Shown one piece after another: positions 8,653 to 17,570 of a stretch of DNA of 64,000 nucleotides. Location of the stretch: the NCBI GenBank assembly GCA_017470485.1, contig JAFUYQ010000016.1:62001-126000 (forward strand), in the 5' to 3' direction. The stretch comes from Synergistaceae bacterium. GTDB taxonomy: Bacteria; Synergistota; Synergistia; Synergistales; Aminobacteriaceae. Below the pieces are notes generated by a model. It searched no databases and was not told the origin of the DNA. It worked only from the letters and a program-made list of their open reading frames with translations. Numbering within the stretch: position 1 is the stretch's first letter; the number at the start of each line of letters is the position of its first letter. Position numbers and translations under genes: made by a program.

Positions 8653-9396
8653 TTACTTTGTGTAGGAGTACCTCATACCGTCTGAGAACGGCTGGGGAAG
8701 TATTCGTGTCGAAAGAACTGCACTGCCCTTCTTGAGTTCAACCTTGTGAAGGCTCAACGGCAGCGGAAAATCATTGAGGTTCACTAACGGCTGAATCTCT
8801 GAGAGAGCTTTCTTCGTTACGTAATCCGGAAGGTCAAGGCGGTTAATCTTAACCTGAGGATCTTTGAGCCAGAGTTCCTTTCCCTTGACGATTCTGAGGC
8901 CGCTTGTGATTTCAATCAGAATGTCAAGGTCAATTATTCCGGCCTTAGCATTGTAGTAGCCTCGTCCCGAAAGCCCTGACGGTTCGATTTTGAGCGAGAG
9001 GTCGTGCCATTCCTCGCGGCCGTCGCCGAAGGTCTTAGCCTTTATGGCGTTGTTGATGTCGTCCTCGAAGATACTCGCTACCGCCTGAACGCTAATTGCG
9101 CTGAGGCATTCGACATTACCGTCTTTCCAGTTCGAGGGGGCATTGAACTGGACACCCTTCATTCTGACGGTAACGTTGTCGATTCTCAGATCCTCGACGA
9201 CTAAACCTTTCAAGCTCATATAAATGTCGCTGAAAAGTCCAGTCTCATCAGGCAGAGCATCGACAATAATTTCGCCGCGTTCGACCCCGAAACGGCCTAC
9301 ATAATAAGCCAGAAGGTCATCAACAGGATCAGCAAACGACGGACAAACCATACAGACAGCCATAAGGGCTGCTAAAAGAATTTTACGCAAAGCCAA
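8653..9396 (-). CDS. Secreted LmeA-like (DUF2993) protein
   Basis: 247 residues with a signal peptide (MALRKILLAALMAVCMVCPSFA). The body alternates beta strands and ends with the DUF2993-like pattern LKDPQVKINRLDLPDYVTKK, then LVNLNDFPLPLSLHKVELKKGSAVLS. LmeA proteins bind phospholipids in the periplasm or cell envelope, so an envelope lipid role is plausible. The start is TTG (9394-9396) behind AAGGAAGG; a second TTG two codons later has equally good spacing. Divergent from dnaG, with 48 bases between starts. Confidence 0.6.
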   Translation of the reverse strand: MALRKILLAALMAVCMVCPSFADPVDDLLAYYVGRFGVERGEIIVDALPDETGLFSDIYMSLKGLVVEDLRIDNVTVRMKGVQFNAPSNWKDGNVECLSAISVQAVASIFEDDINNAIKAKTFGDGREEWHDLSLKIEPSGLSGRGYYNAKAGIIDLDILIEITSGLRIVKGKELWLKDPQVKINRLDLPDYVTKKALSEIQPLVNLNDFPLPLSLHKVELKKGSAVLSTRILPQPFSDGMRYSYTK

Positions 9397-9432
9397 AACA
9401 CCTTCCTTAGAAAAGAAATATTCCCGGACAAT

Positions 9433-9438
9433 TATAAT
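9433..9438 (+). promoter_or_regulatory. -10 box of dnaG, placed for a leaderless mRNA
   Basis: TATAAT ends six bases before the dnaG ATG (9445). Transcription would start at or next to the A of the ATG. No Shine-Dalgarno sequence precedes the ATG, which agrees with a leaderless message. No good -35 is visible. Confidence 0.55.
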
Positions 9439-9444
9439 ATATCC

Positions 9445-11166
9445 ATGAGGGACAACAGATTAGTATCAGACATAAAATCATCACTGAATATCGCTGACAT
9501 AATCGGACGATACACTTCACTGCGCAGGAGCGGACGCAGTTATTCAGGATTATGCCCGTTTCATGACGAGAGGACACCGTCATTTCATGTTTACACGGAC
9601 ACGCAGACTTATTACTGTTTCGGCTGTCATGAGGCCGGTGATATTTTCACGTTCGTGATGAAAAAGAACGGCCTTACTTTTCCCGAAGCCGTTGAAACCC
9701 TCGCAGAACAGGCCGGTATCGACACCTCAAAATACAAAACTTCCCCCAGAAAACGGGAACGTTCACTCTATGACATCATGGACATGGCCGGAGATTACTT
9801 CAGGGATTGCCTGAAGAGGCTGCCGGGCGGAAGGGCATATCTTGAGCGCAGAGGCATAAGCATTAAAGACGCTGAGAATTTCGGCTTGGGCTACGCGCCG
9901 GACTCATGGGACGGACTCATTCAGGCCATGCGCAGAAAAGGCGTTAATGACCGTGAGATGATTGACGCTGGATTAGTGATTGAGAACGAAAAGGGAATCT
10001 ATGACCGCTTCAGAGGCAGAGTAATTTTTCCTGTACAGAATCTTTCGGGAAGGATTACGGCTTTCGGAGGCAGGGCAGTAGCCGAGTCCCCTGCAAAATA
10101 CATAAACTCTCCCGAATCCGACATCTACCATAAACGCAGCAGCCTTTACCTCATTAACAGGGCTTCGTCATCAATCCGCGAAAAACAGTACAGCATACTA
10201 TGCGAGGGATACATGGACGCTTTGAGGCTTCACAAGGCCGGTTTCACTGAAAGCGTTGCGACGCTCGGCACATCGTTGACGGAGGAACAAGCTAATTTAC
10301 TAAAACGCTTCGCGGACATGTGCTACATCTGCTACGACACCGACAGCGCAGGAATTAATGCCTCAGTTCGCGGAATGTATATCCTTGCCGAAAACGGCCT
10401 CGATGTCAGAATAGTAAGCCTCCCGAACGGTAAAGACCCTGACGAATTTCTCAGCCTCAGCAAAAATCCTCATGAAAGTTTCATCAAGGCAATGAACGAG
10501 TCATTACCGCTGATAAAATTTCACATTGAAGCGTTAAGGCCAATGCTTGAGAACCAGAGGACTAAAAAGAATGCTCTCCGTGAATTATGGGAGGGCGTTA
10601 AGAGAGTGCCGGCTGAGGACGCTCTGAAGAATCTGACGGAACTAAGCACCGCTTTCATGATTCCTCATGACGAGATGAGGAGCAGAATACTTAACGCGAA
10701 CGGTTCTTCAATTTCCGTAACAGTAAACACCAATTACGCTCCCGAATCTGTAGTCATTGATAATGCGCTGGAGTGTGCGTTTTGCGCATTGCTCATGCGT
10801 TACAGGGAATGCCGCCTCAGAATTAAACCTGATGAAATCTACGGGCTTCTTACGGACTCGGAGACTCAATTTACGGCTGAGGCGTTACTGAACGATAACC
10901 CCGATGAAATGATGAACTTGTGGCGAGCAATCGGCGATAATGTAAGACTTGAGATAATCGCGAAGGGTGATATGTTTCTTTCGGAGGTTAAGGGCGAGGG
11001 CTGGCAGGGAAAATGGGAAAGGGTACTATCTGACCTTGAGGCATTAAGAGTGAAACGCCGTATCGCTGAAATCAGTGCGAAACTGACAACGAATACGGCA
11101 ACTCATGACGAGGCTGCGGAATTTTCGAGCCTAATGAAGACTATGGAAACTTACAGGAATCAATGA
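9445..11166 (+). CDS. dnaG: DNA primase
   Basis: 573 residues. The CHC2 zinc-binding domain is at about 33-65 (CPFHDERTPSFHV...YYCFGCHEAGDIF). The RNA polymerase core and Toprim domain follow, with FRGRVIFPVQN, FGGRAV, YINSPESDIYHK, LCEGYMDALRLHKAGF (Toprim Glu) and CYDTDSAG (Toprim DxD). The helicase-binding C-terminal domain is short and divergent. It makes RNA primers at the replication fork. rpoD, often the next gene, is absent: apbE converges and overlaps its last 36 bases. No ribosome binding site precedes the ATG. Confidence 0.95.
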   Translation: MRDNRLVSDIKSSLNIADIIGRYTSLRRSGRSYSGLCPFHDERTPSFHVYTDTQTYYCFGCHEAGDIFTFVMKKNGLTFPEAVETLAEQAGIDTSKYKTSPRKRERSLYDIMDMAGDYFRDCLKRLPGGRAYLERRGISIKDAENFGLGYAPDSWDGLIQAMRRKGVNDREMIDAGLVIENEKGIYDRFRGRVIFPVQNLSGRITAFGGRAVAESPAKYINSPESDIYHKRSSLYLINRASSSIREKQYSILCEGYMDALRLHKAGFTESVATLGTSLTEEQANLLKRFADMCYICYDTDSAGINASVRGMYILAENGLDVRIVSLPNGKDPDEFLSLSKNPHESFIKAMNESLPLIKFHIEALRPMLENQRTKKNALRELWEGVKRVPAEDALKNLTELSTAFMIPHDEMRSRILNANGSSISVTVNTNYAPESVVIDNALECAFCALLMRYRECRLRIKPDEIYGLLTDSETQFTAEALLNDNPDEMMNLWRAIGDNVRLEIIAKGDMFLSEVKGEGWQGKWERVLSDLEALRVKRRIAEISAKLTTNTATHDEAAEFSSLMKTMETYRNQ

Positions 11167-12150
11167 ACGGATAATATTATCCTTTGCGTTTGAAGTTGCT
11201 GATATTCCTGAATGAGTTATGAAAATTACACGGGGGGGATTTTCCATTTTTCTGAGAATCTCAAGTGCCTTATCGACTCCCGTAATCATGAACGCCGTAG
11301 CTAATCCGTCCGCAAGCGAGCCGTCCTCCGAAATCACTGTTACTGAAAGCAGATCGCTCATTATGCTTCTGCCGGTCAAAGGGTCGAAGAAGTGCGAGTA
11401 TTTTTTGCCGTCAACAGTCCTGTAACGCTCATAATTCCCAGAAGTTATAACAGCACAGTCCTTAACCTCAACAATCAACGCAGGGCTTCCTGAAGGTTCA
11501 AGAGGGTTCCTTATTCCTACACGCCACGATGAACCGTCAGGCTTTGAGCCTACAGTGTGAACGTTTCCGCCGAGATCAATTATTGCCGACTTAACGCCCT
11601 TATCCTTCATGAGCCTTGAAATTTTCGTGGAGGCATAACCTTTGGCGATACCGCCTAAATCGAGGACACAGCCTTTTTCTTTGAGAAAGACATTTCCTTC
11701 TGAGACGGTTAAATTCTGAATGCCTGAGAGTTTCACGGCAATGTCGAGGCTTTCCTGAGAGGGTAATTTTCCTTCCGGCCTGTTGATTTTCCACAGCCTA
11801 GTTACAGCACCGATGAGAGGATTAAAGACTCCTCCCGTAATTTCATAGAGCCTCACTGAATCTTTAATGGTTTCGATTGTCTCAGGGCTTGCAGGAATTT
11901 CACGAACGCCCGAATTTTTATTGATGATGGAGATGTCAGACGAGGGGTCATACATTGAGAGCTTTTTGTCGAGACTAGATAGAAGCGCGAATGAATCATC
12001 AAGAACGGACTCATCATGCCCGTAAACAGTCATTCGTATCAATGTATTCATAGCCATACCAGTTCGGGTGAACTCGCTGTTTTCCCTTAGAGCCAGCGAT
12101 AAAAGCCCTGCTATAACAAGAAGCGAGGCGGTAAGAATTTTTCGTTTCAT
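11131..12150 (-). CDS. apbE: FAD:protein FMN transferase (ApbE family)
   Basis: 339 residues from this ATG. It has an N-terminal membrane segment (about 5-21) without a lipobox Cys, then GMAMNTLIRMTVYG, LDLGGIAKGYAS, IIDLGGNVHTVG and SHFFDPLTGR, all ApbE hallmarks, and DGSLADGLATAFMI near the C-terminus. ApbE attaches FMN covalently to Thr in flavoproteins such as NqrB/RnfG outside the cytoplasm. AAAGGAG lies 11 bases before this ATG, so the start at 12168 (six codons earlier) is not preferred. No Nqr/Rnf genes are in the window. Confidence 0.9.
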   Translation of the reverse strand: MKRKILTASLLVIAGLLSLALRENSEFTRTGMAMNTLIRMTVYGHDESVLDDSFALLSSLDKKLSMYDPSSDISIINKNSGVREIPASPETIETIKDSVRLYEITGGVFNPLIGAVTRLWKINRPEGKLPSQESLDIAVKLSGIQNLTVSEGNVFLKEKGCVLDLGGIAKGYASTKISRLMKDKGVKSAIIDLGGNVHTVGSKPDGSSWRVGIRNPLEPSGSPALIVEVKDCAVITSGNYERYRTVDGKKYSHFFDPLTGRSIMSDLLSVTVISEDGSLADGLATAFMITGVDKALEILRKMENPPRVIFITHSGISATSNAKDNIIRSLIPVSFHSLH

Positions 12151-12205
12151 GGCAAAGTCTCCTTTCATGGGATATTATTATATATGCGAAGGGAGAGATA
12201 AAAAC

Positions 12206-13132
12206 GTGAAATACTACATCGGAATTGACATCGGCGGAACTAATATCAAGACTGGAGTTGTTGACGAGGACGGGAAAATCATCAGCGAACACAGTATTCC
12301 TACAAGGGCTGAGCGTCCTCAAGAAGAAGTGTTGAAGGACATAATCAAATCGGTAAGGGCTTCAGTTTCCGGCGTTGACATAGATTACAGTGATGTTGTC
12401 AGCGCAGGAATAGGGACACCGGGCTTCATTGACGTGAAAAACGGCGTTGTTATCTACAACAATAACTTAGGCTGGAGAAATTTCGGAGTGAGCGGTGAGC
12501 TGAGCAGGGAATTAGGCATTCCTGTAACGCTTGAGAATGACGCTGACGCTGCCGCGCTCGGCGAGGTCATCGCAGGAAGCGCGAAAGGCGCGAAAAGCGC
12601 AATGATTATCACGCTCGGCACAGGCGTTGGAACCGGCTATGTCGTTGACGGGAAAATCGTCAGGGGCTGCGAGTTCGGACACATGGTCATCGAGTTCGGA
12701 GGCCGTCAATGTACCTGCGGACGGAAAGGCTGTTTTGAGTCTTACTGTTCGGCGACAGGGCTGATTAACATGACGAAGGAGCTTATCTCTGATAATCCCG
12801 ACGGACTAACAGCGAGAATTGCCGCTAAAGAAGGAAGCGTCGGAGGCCGGACAGTCTTTGATGCCTCGCAGAAGGGCGACAAGGAAGCTGATGAGCTGAT
12901 TGACAAGTATATTAGTTATCTTGCGTGCGGTCTGGTGAACTTAATCAACGGTTTGCAGCCTGAGATAATAAGTTTGGGCGGAGGGATCGCCAAACAGGGA
13001 ACCAGACTCATTGACCCTCTGAAGGAGAAAGTCTACACGGAGATTTACGAGGGCATAAAATTCCCAAAGATAGTAACTTGTACATTGGGTTACAAGGCCG
13101 GATTAATCGGGGCGGCTCTTGCGGCAAGATAA
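12206..13132 (+). CDS. ROK-family glucokinase
   Basis: 308 residues from a GTG behind GGGAGAG. It opens VKYYIGIDIGGTNIKTGVVD (phosphate-binding loop), carries LENDADAAALGE with the catalytic Asp, ITLGTGVGTGYV, and the ROK zinc motif GHMVIEFGGRQCTCGRKGCFE. ROK glucokinases phosphorylate glucose to glucose 6-phosphate in the cytoplasm; related ROK kinases use other hexoses or amino sugars. Upstream in-frame ATG codons (12068 on) are rejected because they would run through the start of divergent apbE. Confidence 0.87.
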   Translation: MKYYIGIDIGGTNIKTGVVDEDGKIISEHSIPTRAERPQEEVLKDIIKSVRASVSGVDIDYSDVVSAGIGTPGFIDVKNGVVIYNNNLGWRNFGVSGELSRELGIPVTLENDADAAALGEVIAGSAKGAKSAMIITLGTGVGTGYVVDGKIVRGCEFGHMVIEFGGRQCTCGRKGCFESYCSATGLINMTKELISDNPDGLTARIAAKEGSVGGRTVFDASQKGDKEADELIDKYISYLACGLVNLINGLQPEIISLGGGIAKQGTRLIDPLKEKVYTEIYEGIKFPKIVTCTLGYKAGLIGAALAAR

Positions 13133-13138
13133 AAATCA

Positions 13139-13161
13139 GCCTCCCCGAAAACTGAGGAGGC
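13139..13161. terminator. Weak bidirectional terminator candidate
   Basis: GCCTCC / GGAGGC stem with an 11-base loop between two convergent genes. The flanking T tracts are short and interrupted (AATTTTATTT on plus, GATTTTTAT on minus). Confidence 0.45.
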
Positions 13162-13171
13162 ACTGAGAATT

Positions 13172-14425
13172 TTATTTCAGAAGGAAAACGCTGACATCAT
13201 TGACGTTAGTGCCTGTAGGGCCGGTCATGAGTAAAGCGTCAGCCTCTTTGAGGGCGTGATAGGCATCATTATTTCTGAGGACTTCGGGAATGCTGATGCC
13301 TTTAGTTTTGAGAATGCCGGCTGTCTTACCGTCAACTATTCCGCCTGCTGCGTCAGTAGGGCCGTCAGTACCGTCAGAACCGAGCGAGGCCGCTACGACA
13401 TTTTCAAGCCCGTCAATTCCGAGAGCTGCTGAAAGCGCAAGTTCCTGATTGCGTCCGCCCAAGCCTTTTCCTGTGAGATGAACGACAGTTTCACCGCCGG
13501 CAATTATCGCGCAGGGAGCTTTAACGGGGCTTCCTGATGTCAATACTTCGCGCGCAACTGAGGCCATGAACGAACCTGCTTCCCTTGCCTCGCAAGTCAT
13601 AGTAGTAGTGAGGACGAGAGGGGTATAGCCTTTCTTCTGAGCGAGAACGCTGACAGCCCTGCAAAGTTCCGTAACGCTTCCTGTGATAGTGGCTGTAACG
13701 TTGCTGAGGTTCTTAGGAGTTTCGCGTGAAAGCACCTTGAGGAGTTCGGGCTTGACGTTGAGGCTGTACTTCTTAACGATTTCGAGAGCCTCGCCGCTTG
13801 TTGATGTGTCGGGAGCTGCGGGGCCTGAGGCGATACTGTCGAGCCTGTCGCCGAGAACGTCCGACAAAACCACCATGAATACATGAGCCGGAGCGCACAA
13901 CTCGGCGAATCTTCCGCCCTTAACGGAGGAGAGGTGCTTGCGGATTGTGTTAATCTCAACGATGTCAGCACCGCAGGAGAGAAGCTGCCCTGTAATGTCC
14001 TGCATGTCCTCAAGCGTAACGCCCTCTGCCGGAAGTTCAAAGAGCGCAGAGCCGCCGCCTGACACAAGGAAAAGGACAGTATCATCGGCAGAGAGTCCTT
14101 TGACGTGCTGAAGGAGGGCTTTAGTACCGTTGATGGTATTTTCATCGGGTACAGGGTGTCCGGCCTCGAAGATTTCGAGTCCTTTGATTTCGCCCATAGA
14201 GTGATCGTATTTAGTTACGACCGCGCCGGTGATGTTTGAGCCGAGAATGTCTGAGGCAGCTTTAGCCATTCTCCAAGCGGCCTTGCCGATTGAGGCAACG
14301 ACGAGCTTGCCTTTTGACTTACGGGAGGTGAACGCAGGGTTATTGAGGGCTTCTTTGACGGCATTCTCAGGAAGGACGGCTTTTACGGCACCGTCAAGAA
14401 TTTCACGCATATCATCTTTGAGCAT
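13172..14425 (-). CDS. Glycerate 2-kinase (DUF4147/MOFRL family)
   Basis: 417 residues. N-terminal DUF4147 domain with KLVVASIGKAAWRMAKAA, GHPVPDENTINGTKALL and the FLVSGGGSALFELP nucleotide loop. C-terminal MOFRL domain with IIAGGETVVHLTGKGLGGRN, LSLGSDGTDGPTDAAGGIVD and LLMTGPTGTNVNDV. It phosphorylates D-glycerate to 2-phosphoglycerate, feeding serine or glyoxylate carbon into lower glycolysis. AAAGGAG precedes the ATG at good spacing. It stands alone between the ROK kinase and the flagellar operon. Confidence 0.9.
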   Translation of the reverse strand: MLKDDMREILDGAVKAVLPENAVKEALNNPAFTSRKSKGKLVVASIGKAAWRMAKAASDILGSNITGAVVTKYDHSMGEIKGLEIFEAGHPVPDENTINGTKALLQHVKGLSADDTVLFLVSGGGSALFELPAEGVTLEDMQDITGQLLSCGADIVEINTIRKHLSSVKGGRFAELCAPAHVFMVVLSDVLGDRLDSIASGPAAPDTSTSGEALEIVKKYSLNVKPELLKVLSRETPKNLSNVTATITGSVTELCRAVSVLAQKKGYTPLVLTTTMTCEAREAGSFMASVAREVLTSGSPVKAPCAIIAGGETVVHLTGKGLGGRNQELALSAALGIDGLENVVAASLGSDGTDGPTDAAGGIVDGKTAGILKTKGISIPEVLRNNDAYHALKEADALLMTGPTGTNVNDVSVFLLK

Positions 14426-14480
14426 GTTGGTATCTCCTTTGTCGTTAATTCTTAACTCTTAATGGAATGCCACAATTATA

Positions 14481-14849
14481 TCAGCCCTGAACGTCAAAAC
14501 CCCTTGCTTCCTCATCAGCCGCTAATCTATCTTTAGCCTCTTTGTCAGCGGCGACCTTGCCAATCATTGAGTCATAGAGCATTTTCCATAACCCTGCGCC
14601 GCCCGAACTGGTTACGAGGTCATCAGTTGCCATTTCGAGGGTTAATTCCTCCATCTGCTGATAAGGTCTGCCCTTGTCGTTACCGCTGATTGAGAGGGCG
14701 GATTTCCGCATGTCCTTCCAGAGTTTCGACCACAATATAGCCTCGAACTGCTGGCATGATTCTTTCAGTTTCAAAGCGTCAGGGGTCTTATGAATTTCGG
14801 GGTCAATATCTGTTTTTACGATTTTCGATGTCGGTATACCGTTAATCAT
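14481..14849 (-). CDS. flgJ: Flagellar rod-binding protein FlgJ, muramidase-less form
   Basis: 122 residues: only the FlgJ N-terminal domain, with KESCQQFEAILWSKLWKDMR, the MEELTLEMATDDL stretch and GAGLWKMLYDSM. The peptidoglycan hydrolase half found in enterobacterial FlgJ is absent, as in many other phyla where a separate enzyme does that job. It caps rod assembly in the periplasm. Last gene of the mreB-flgFGAHIJ run, 35 bases after flgI. Confidence 0.85.
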   Translation of the reverse strand: MINGIPTSKIVKTDIDPEIHKTPDALKLKESCQQFEAILWSKLWKDMRKSALSISGNDKGRPYQQMEELTLEMATDDLVTSSGGAGLWKMLYDSMIGKVAADKEAKDRLAADEEARGFDVQG

Positions 14850-14884
14850 TTTCGTTTATCCTTTTCCAGTGTTTTTGAGCCTCA

Positions 14885-16012
14885 TCACATTACTACCAGT
14901 TCACCGTGTAACGCTCCTGCCCTGTCTATGGCCTGCAATATGTCGATAATGTCTCTGGGCTTTGCCCCCAATGAGTTCAGCACCCTCACCAAGTCTCTTA
15001 CTGTTGTGGTAGCCGGCATGGCTATAAGGCTTCCGCCCTCCTCATCGGCAGTAATGTCAGTTCTCCCCGTAACAACTGTAGTACCTCCGCTGAAACTCTC
15101 AGGCTGAACGACCGTTGCAGTCTCGCCCACCGTAACAACGAGGTTTCCGTGAGCGACTCCGACAGAACTGATTTTGACGTTACCGCCCATTACTACAGTA
15201 CCGTTGCGCTCATTAACTGCGACTTTCGCAGGATTATCGGGTTCTATCTCAATTCCTCCCATGTTCGCAAGAAATGCAGTCGGTGCCTGAACATATTGTC
15301 CCGGCAAGTTAATCTCAACTCTTCCGGCATCAGCGGCGTAAGCTACGACACCGTAAGTCCTGTTGATGGCATCAGCGATTCTCTGAGCAGTTGTGAAGTC
15401 GGGCTGTTTAAGGAGCAGTGCCACCTGACCGCCCATCGAGTAATCAGAGGGTACTTCGCGTTCAACGATTGCGCCGCCCGGAACTCTTCCGGCAGTGGGG
15501 ACGTTCTGAGTCCTTGTAGCACCTGCGCCCTGTGCCGAACCTCCTCCGACAACTACAGGGCCTTGAGCGACAGCGTAAACCTGACCGTCAGCAGCCCTCA
15601 AAGGCGACTGAACAAGAACGCCTCCCTGAAGGGTTGAGGCATTTCCCATAGTGTTGACGTTGACATCAATGGTCTGTCCCGGCCTGACATAAGGCGGAAG
15701 GTTAGCAGTGAGAGCGACAACGGCAAGATTTCTGGTTCTTACGGATCTAGCGTCAAGGGTAATTCCGAAGTTCCTCATCATGTTCCTCATCATCTGGACA
15801 GCCATAGGCGAGTTGTCGCCCGTTCCGTTTAGACCTGTAACCAGTCCGACACCGGTCAGCTGATTGCCTCTCGCGCCCTCAACGTCCGTAATGTCCTTGA
15901 TTCTCACGGAAGGATTAACTCGGCTGAAGTCCATATCCTGAAGGTTGACCGCCCCGAATGACACCCCCGATAAAGCAATAACAGTCAAAACCGAAAGTAT
16001 TAACTTCCTCAT
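14885..16012 (-). CDS. flgI: Flagellar P-ring protein FlgI
   Basis: 375 residues with a signal peptide (MRKLILSVLTVIALSGVSFG). Typical FlgI segments: RIKDITDVEGARGNQLTGVG, LVTGLNGTGDN, RTRNLAVVALTANLPP, GGVLVQSPLRAADG and the C-terminal LVRVLNSLGAKPRDIIDILQ. It forms the ring around the rod at the peptidoglycan layer. AGGAGG lies 8 bases before the ATG used here; the in-frame TTG two codons earlier is less likely. Confidence 0.95.
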   Translation of the reverse strand: MRKLILSVLTVIALSGVSFGAVNLQDMDFSRVNPSVRIKDITDVEGARGNQLTGVGLVTGLNGTGDNSPMAVQMMRNMMRNFGITLDARSVRTRNLAVVALTANLPPYVRPGQTIDVNVNTMGNASTLQGGVLVQSPLRAADGQVYAVAQGPVVVGGGSAQGAGATRTQNVPTAGRVPGGAIVEREVPSDYSMGGQVALLLKQPDFTTAQRIADAINRTYGVVAYAADAGRVEINLPGQYVQAPTAFLANMGGIEIEPDNPAKVAVNERNGTVVMGGNVKISSVGVAHGNLVVTVGETATVVQPESFSGGTTVVTGRTDITADEEGGSLIAMPATTTVRDLVRVLNSLGAKPRDIIDILQAIDRAGALHGELVVM

Positions 16013-16024
16013 CGTCAAGTCCTC

Positions 16025-16600
16025 CTAGAAAACTGTCTGCAAAATCTGAGTGATTACGCCGGGCTTTTGAGTCCTAGAGATTATGCCCCTGCCTTTAACG
16101 GAGATTTCAGCGTTAGCGATTAGGCGGCTTGAAATCTGGTTATCGCTGTTCACGTCCTGAGGTCTTACGACTCCGGCGAGCATGAGCTGCAATACTTCAT
16201 CACTTGTTCTTACGTCTCTTGTGCCTTCGATGACAAGATTGCCGTTAGGGAGGACTTCGGTAACGAGGCAGGCCAGCGTAGTTGTTGCGCTGTGCGTCCG
16301 TTCAATGCTTCCGTTTCCTTTGGTATTGTTCTCGCTTCCGAGAGTAAGTCCGCGAATGAAGCTGAGTATTCCAGTACCCTGAGTAACGCTGAGTTCCGCG
16401 TTCTTTTTTAGTTCCATCTCGGATTCATCGCTTGCGTCAGTTCTCTCGTCAACAAGAACCGTAACGATGTCGCCTACTCTTCCGGGTCTAGCGTCAGCGA
16501 ACCAGTTAGCCCTGTCGTCCCATAATGACGCGCCGAACGATACTGCCGGAAAAATAACAGCTATCATCAGAGCCGAACAAAAACACAAAAATTTTTTCAT
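16025..16600 (-). CDS. flgH: Flagellar L-ring protein FlgH
   Basis: 191 residues. Signal peptide to about residue 23 (PAVSFGA), then SLWDDRANWFADARPGRVGD, IVTVLVDERTDASD, LVTEVLPNGNLVIEGTR and VVRPQDVNSDNQISS, all FlgH features. It makes the outer-membrane bushing. Unlike the classical FlgH lipoprotein, no Cys lies at the signal cleavage site, so this form appears not to be lipidated. Its presence supports a diderm envelope. Confidence 0.93.
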   Translation of the reverse strand: MKKFLCFCSALMIAVIFPAVSFGASLWDDRANWFADARPGRVGDIVTVLVDERTDASDESEMELKKNAELSVTQGTGILSFIRGLTLGSENNTKGNGSIERTHSATTTLACLVTEVLPNGNLVIEGTRDVRTSDEVLQLMLAGVVRPQDVNSDNQISSRLIANAEISVKGRGIISRTQKPGVITQILQTVF

Positions 16601-16612
16601 CGTTAATCACTC

Positions 16613-17563
16613 CTAATCTGTGCTTACCGCAACTGTATTTTCATCAATAATTCTTGCCCTCAGCGTAATTTTTCTGTCGTCAGCGCGTCTTACCCTTACC
16701 CATTCGCCGGGCTTCCCGTCCTCAAGAAGCACACCGTCAGCCGAAGCAGTCGCACCGCCGTAACTGGCAACGATTTTGACCTGCCTTCCCCTTTTGAGGG
16801 TCTGAGAACTTGTGAGGGCTGAAAGTTCGATCGGCTCACCCTGCCTGAAGTTTTTGTTTGACGTGAAGCCCAAGACCTCCGAAACGTCTGAAGGATAAAC
16901 GCCGACCCTGTTAATTTTCATCGGGCGCGTGAAAACGTCTGAGCGCGAAATCTTATCGCCCCTCTTGATGTTGCGTGAGGCAATCACTGTATTCTGAAGC
17001 CATGTGAGACGGACATTAAGCGGTTTCACTCTGCCTGAATCGTCTCTGAAGCGCAAGGTTGCTCCTGAAGTGCCGGGAACGAGGCTTGCAGGGTCAATTA
17101 GTGTTCCGTCAGGGACGGGATTATTTGCTGAAATTTCGAGTCCCCCGTTCCAGCCTGAGAGTTCCTTGAGGAGGGGGACGAGGTCATTAACAGAACGCTG
17201 AGCGTATGACGAGCCGCCTGTCTCTGTGAAATTCCCTTCGTAATCGGGAGGCTCAACCTTCGAGATTAACGGCATACGAATCTCAAGCCTTATGTCGCTC
17301 AAATCGCTCTCATCAATCGCCCTCATAACGTCCTTCCGTGAAATTTCCCTTCCGTCATTCCATAACTGAACGTCAGCAAGCATTTCACGTGTTCTTTTGT
17401 TACCGCCCTTAATCCTTGCGATTTCGCCGAGCCTTACCGTGCCTTTGTTGGCGTAAACAACTGAGGGTATTTCGAGGATTAACGACTGAGCGGCAAATGC
17501 TTGGGCTGAAACGGCAAAAAGCAGAAGCCATATTAGCCCCTGCCTGAAGATGTTACTTTTCAT
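16613..17563 (-). CDS. flgA: Flagella basal body P-ring formation protein FlgA
   Basis: 316 residues from the ATG at 17561-17563. Signal peptide (LIWLLLFAVSAQAFAA), an N-terminal extension, then the SAF-type C-terminal domain: VIASRNIKRGDKISRSDVF, VLGFTSNKNFRQGEPIELS, LKRGRQVKIVASYGGATASA and VRVRRADDRKITLRARI. It is a periplasmic chaperone for FlgI. Longer in-frame starts (to 17641) would overlap flgG, so they are rejected; the chosen start is 7 bases after the flgG stop. Confidence 0.9.
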   Translation of the reverse strand: MKSNIFRQGLIWLLLFAVSAQAFAAQSLILEIPSVVYANKGTVRLGEIARIKGGNKRTREMLADVQLWNDGREISRKDVMRAIDESDLSDIRLEIRMPLISKVEPPDYEGNFTETGGSSYAQRSVNDLVPLLKELSGWNGGLEISANNPVPDGTLIDPASLVPGTSGATLRFRDDSGRVKPLNVRLTWLQNTVIASRNIKRGDKISRSDVFTRPMKINRVGVYPSDVSEVLGFTSNKNFRQGEPIELSALTSSQTLKRGRQVKIVASYGGATASADGVLLEDGKPGEWVRVRRADDRKITLRARIIDENTVAVSTD

Positions 17564-17570
17564 GAGCTGC

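Noticed and set aside
13597-14145. 182-codon minus-strand frame
   Set aside because: Shifted frame inside the glycerate kinase gene, whose protein shows all family motifs.
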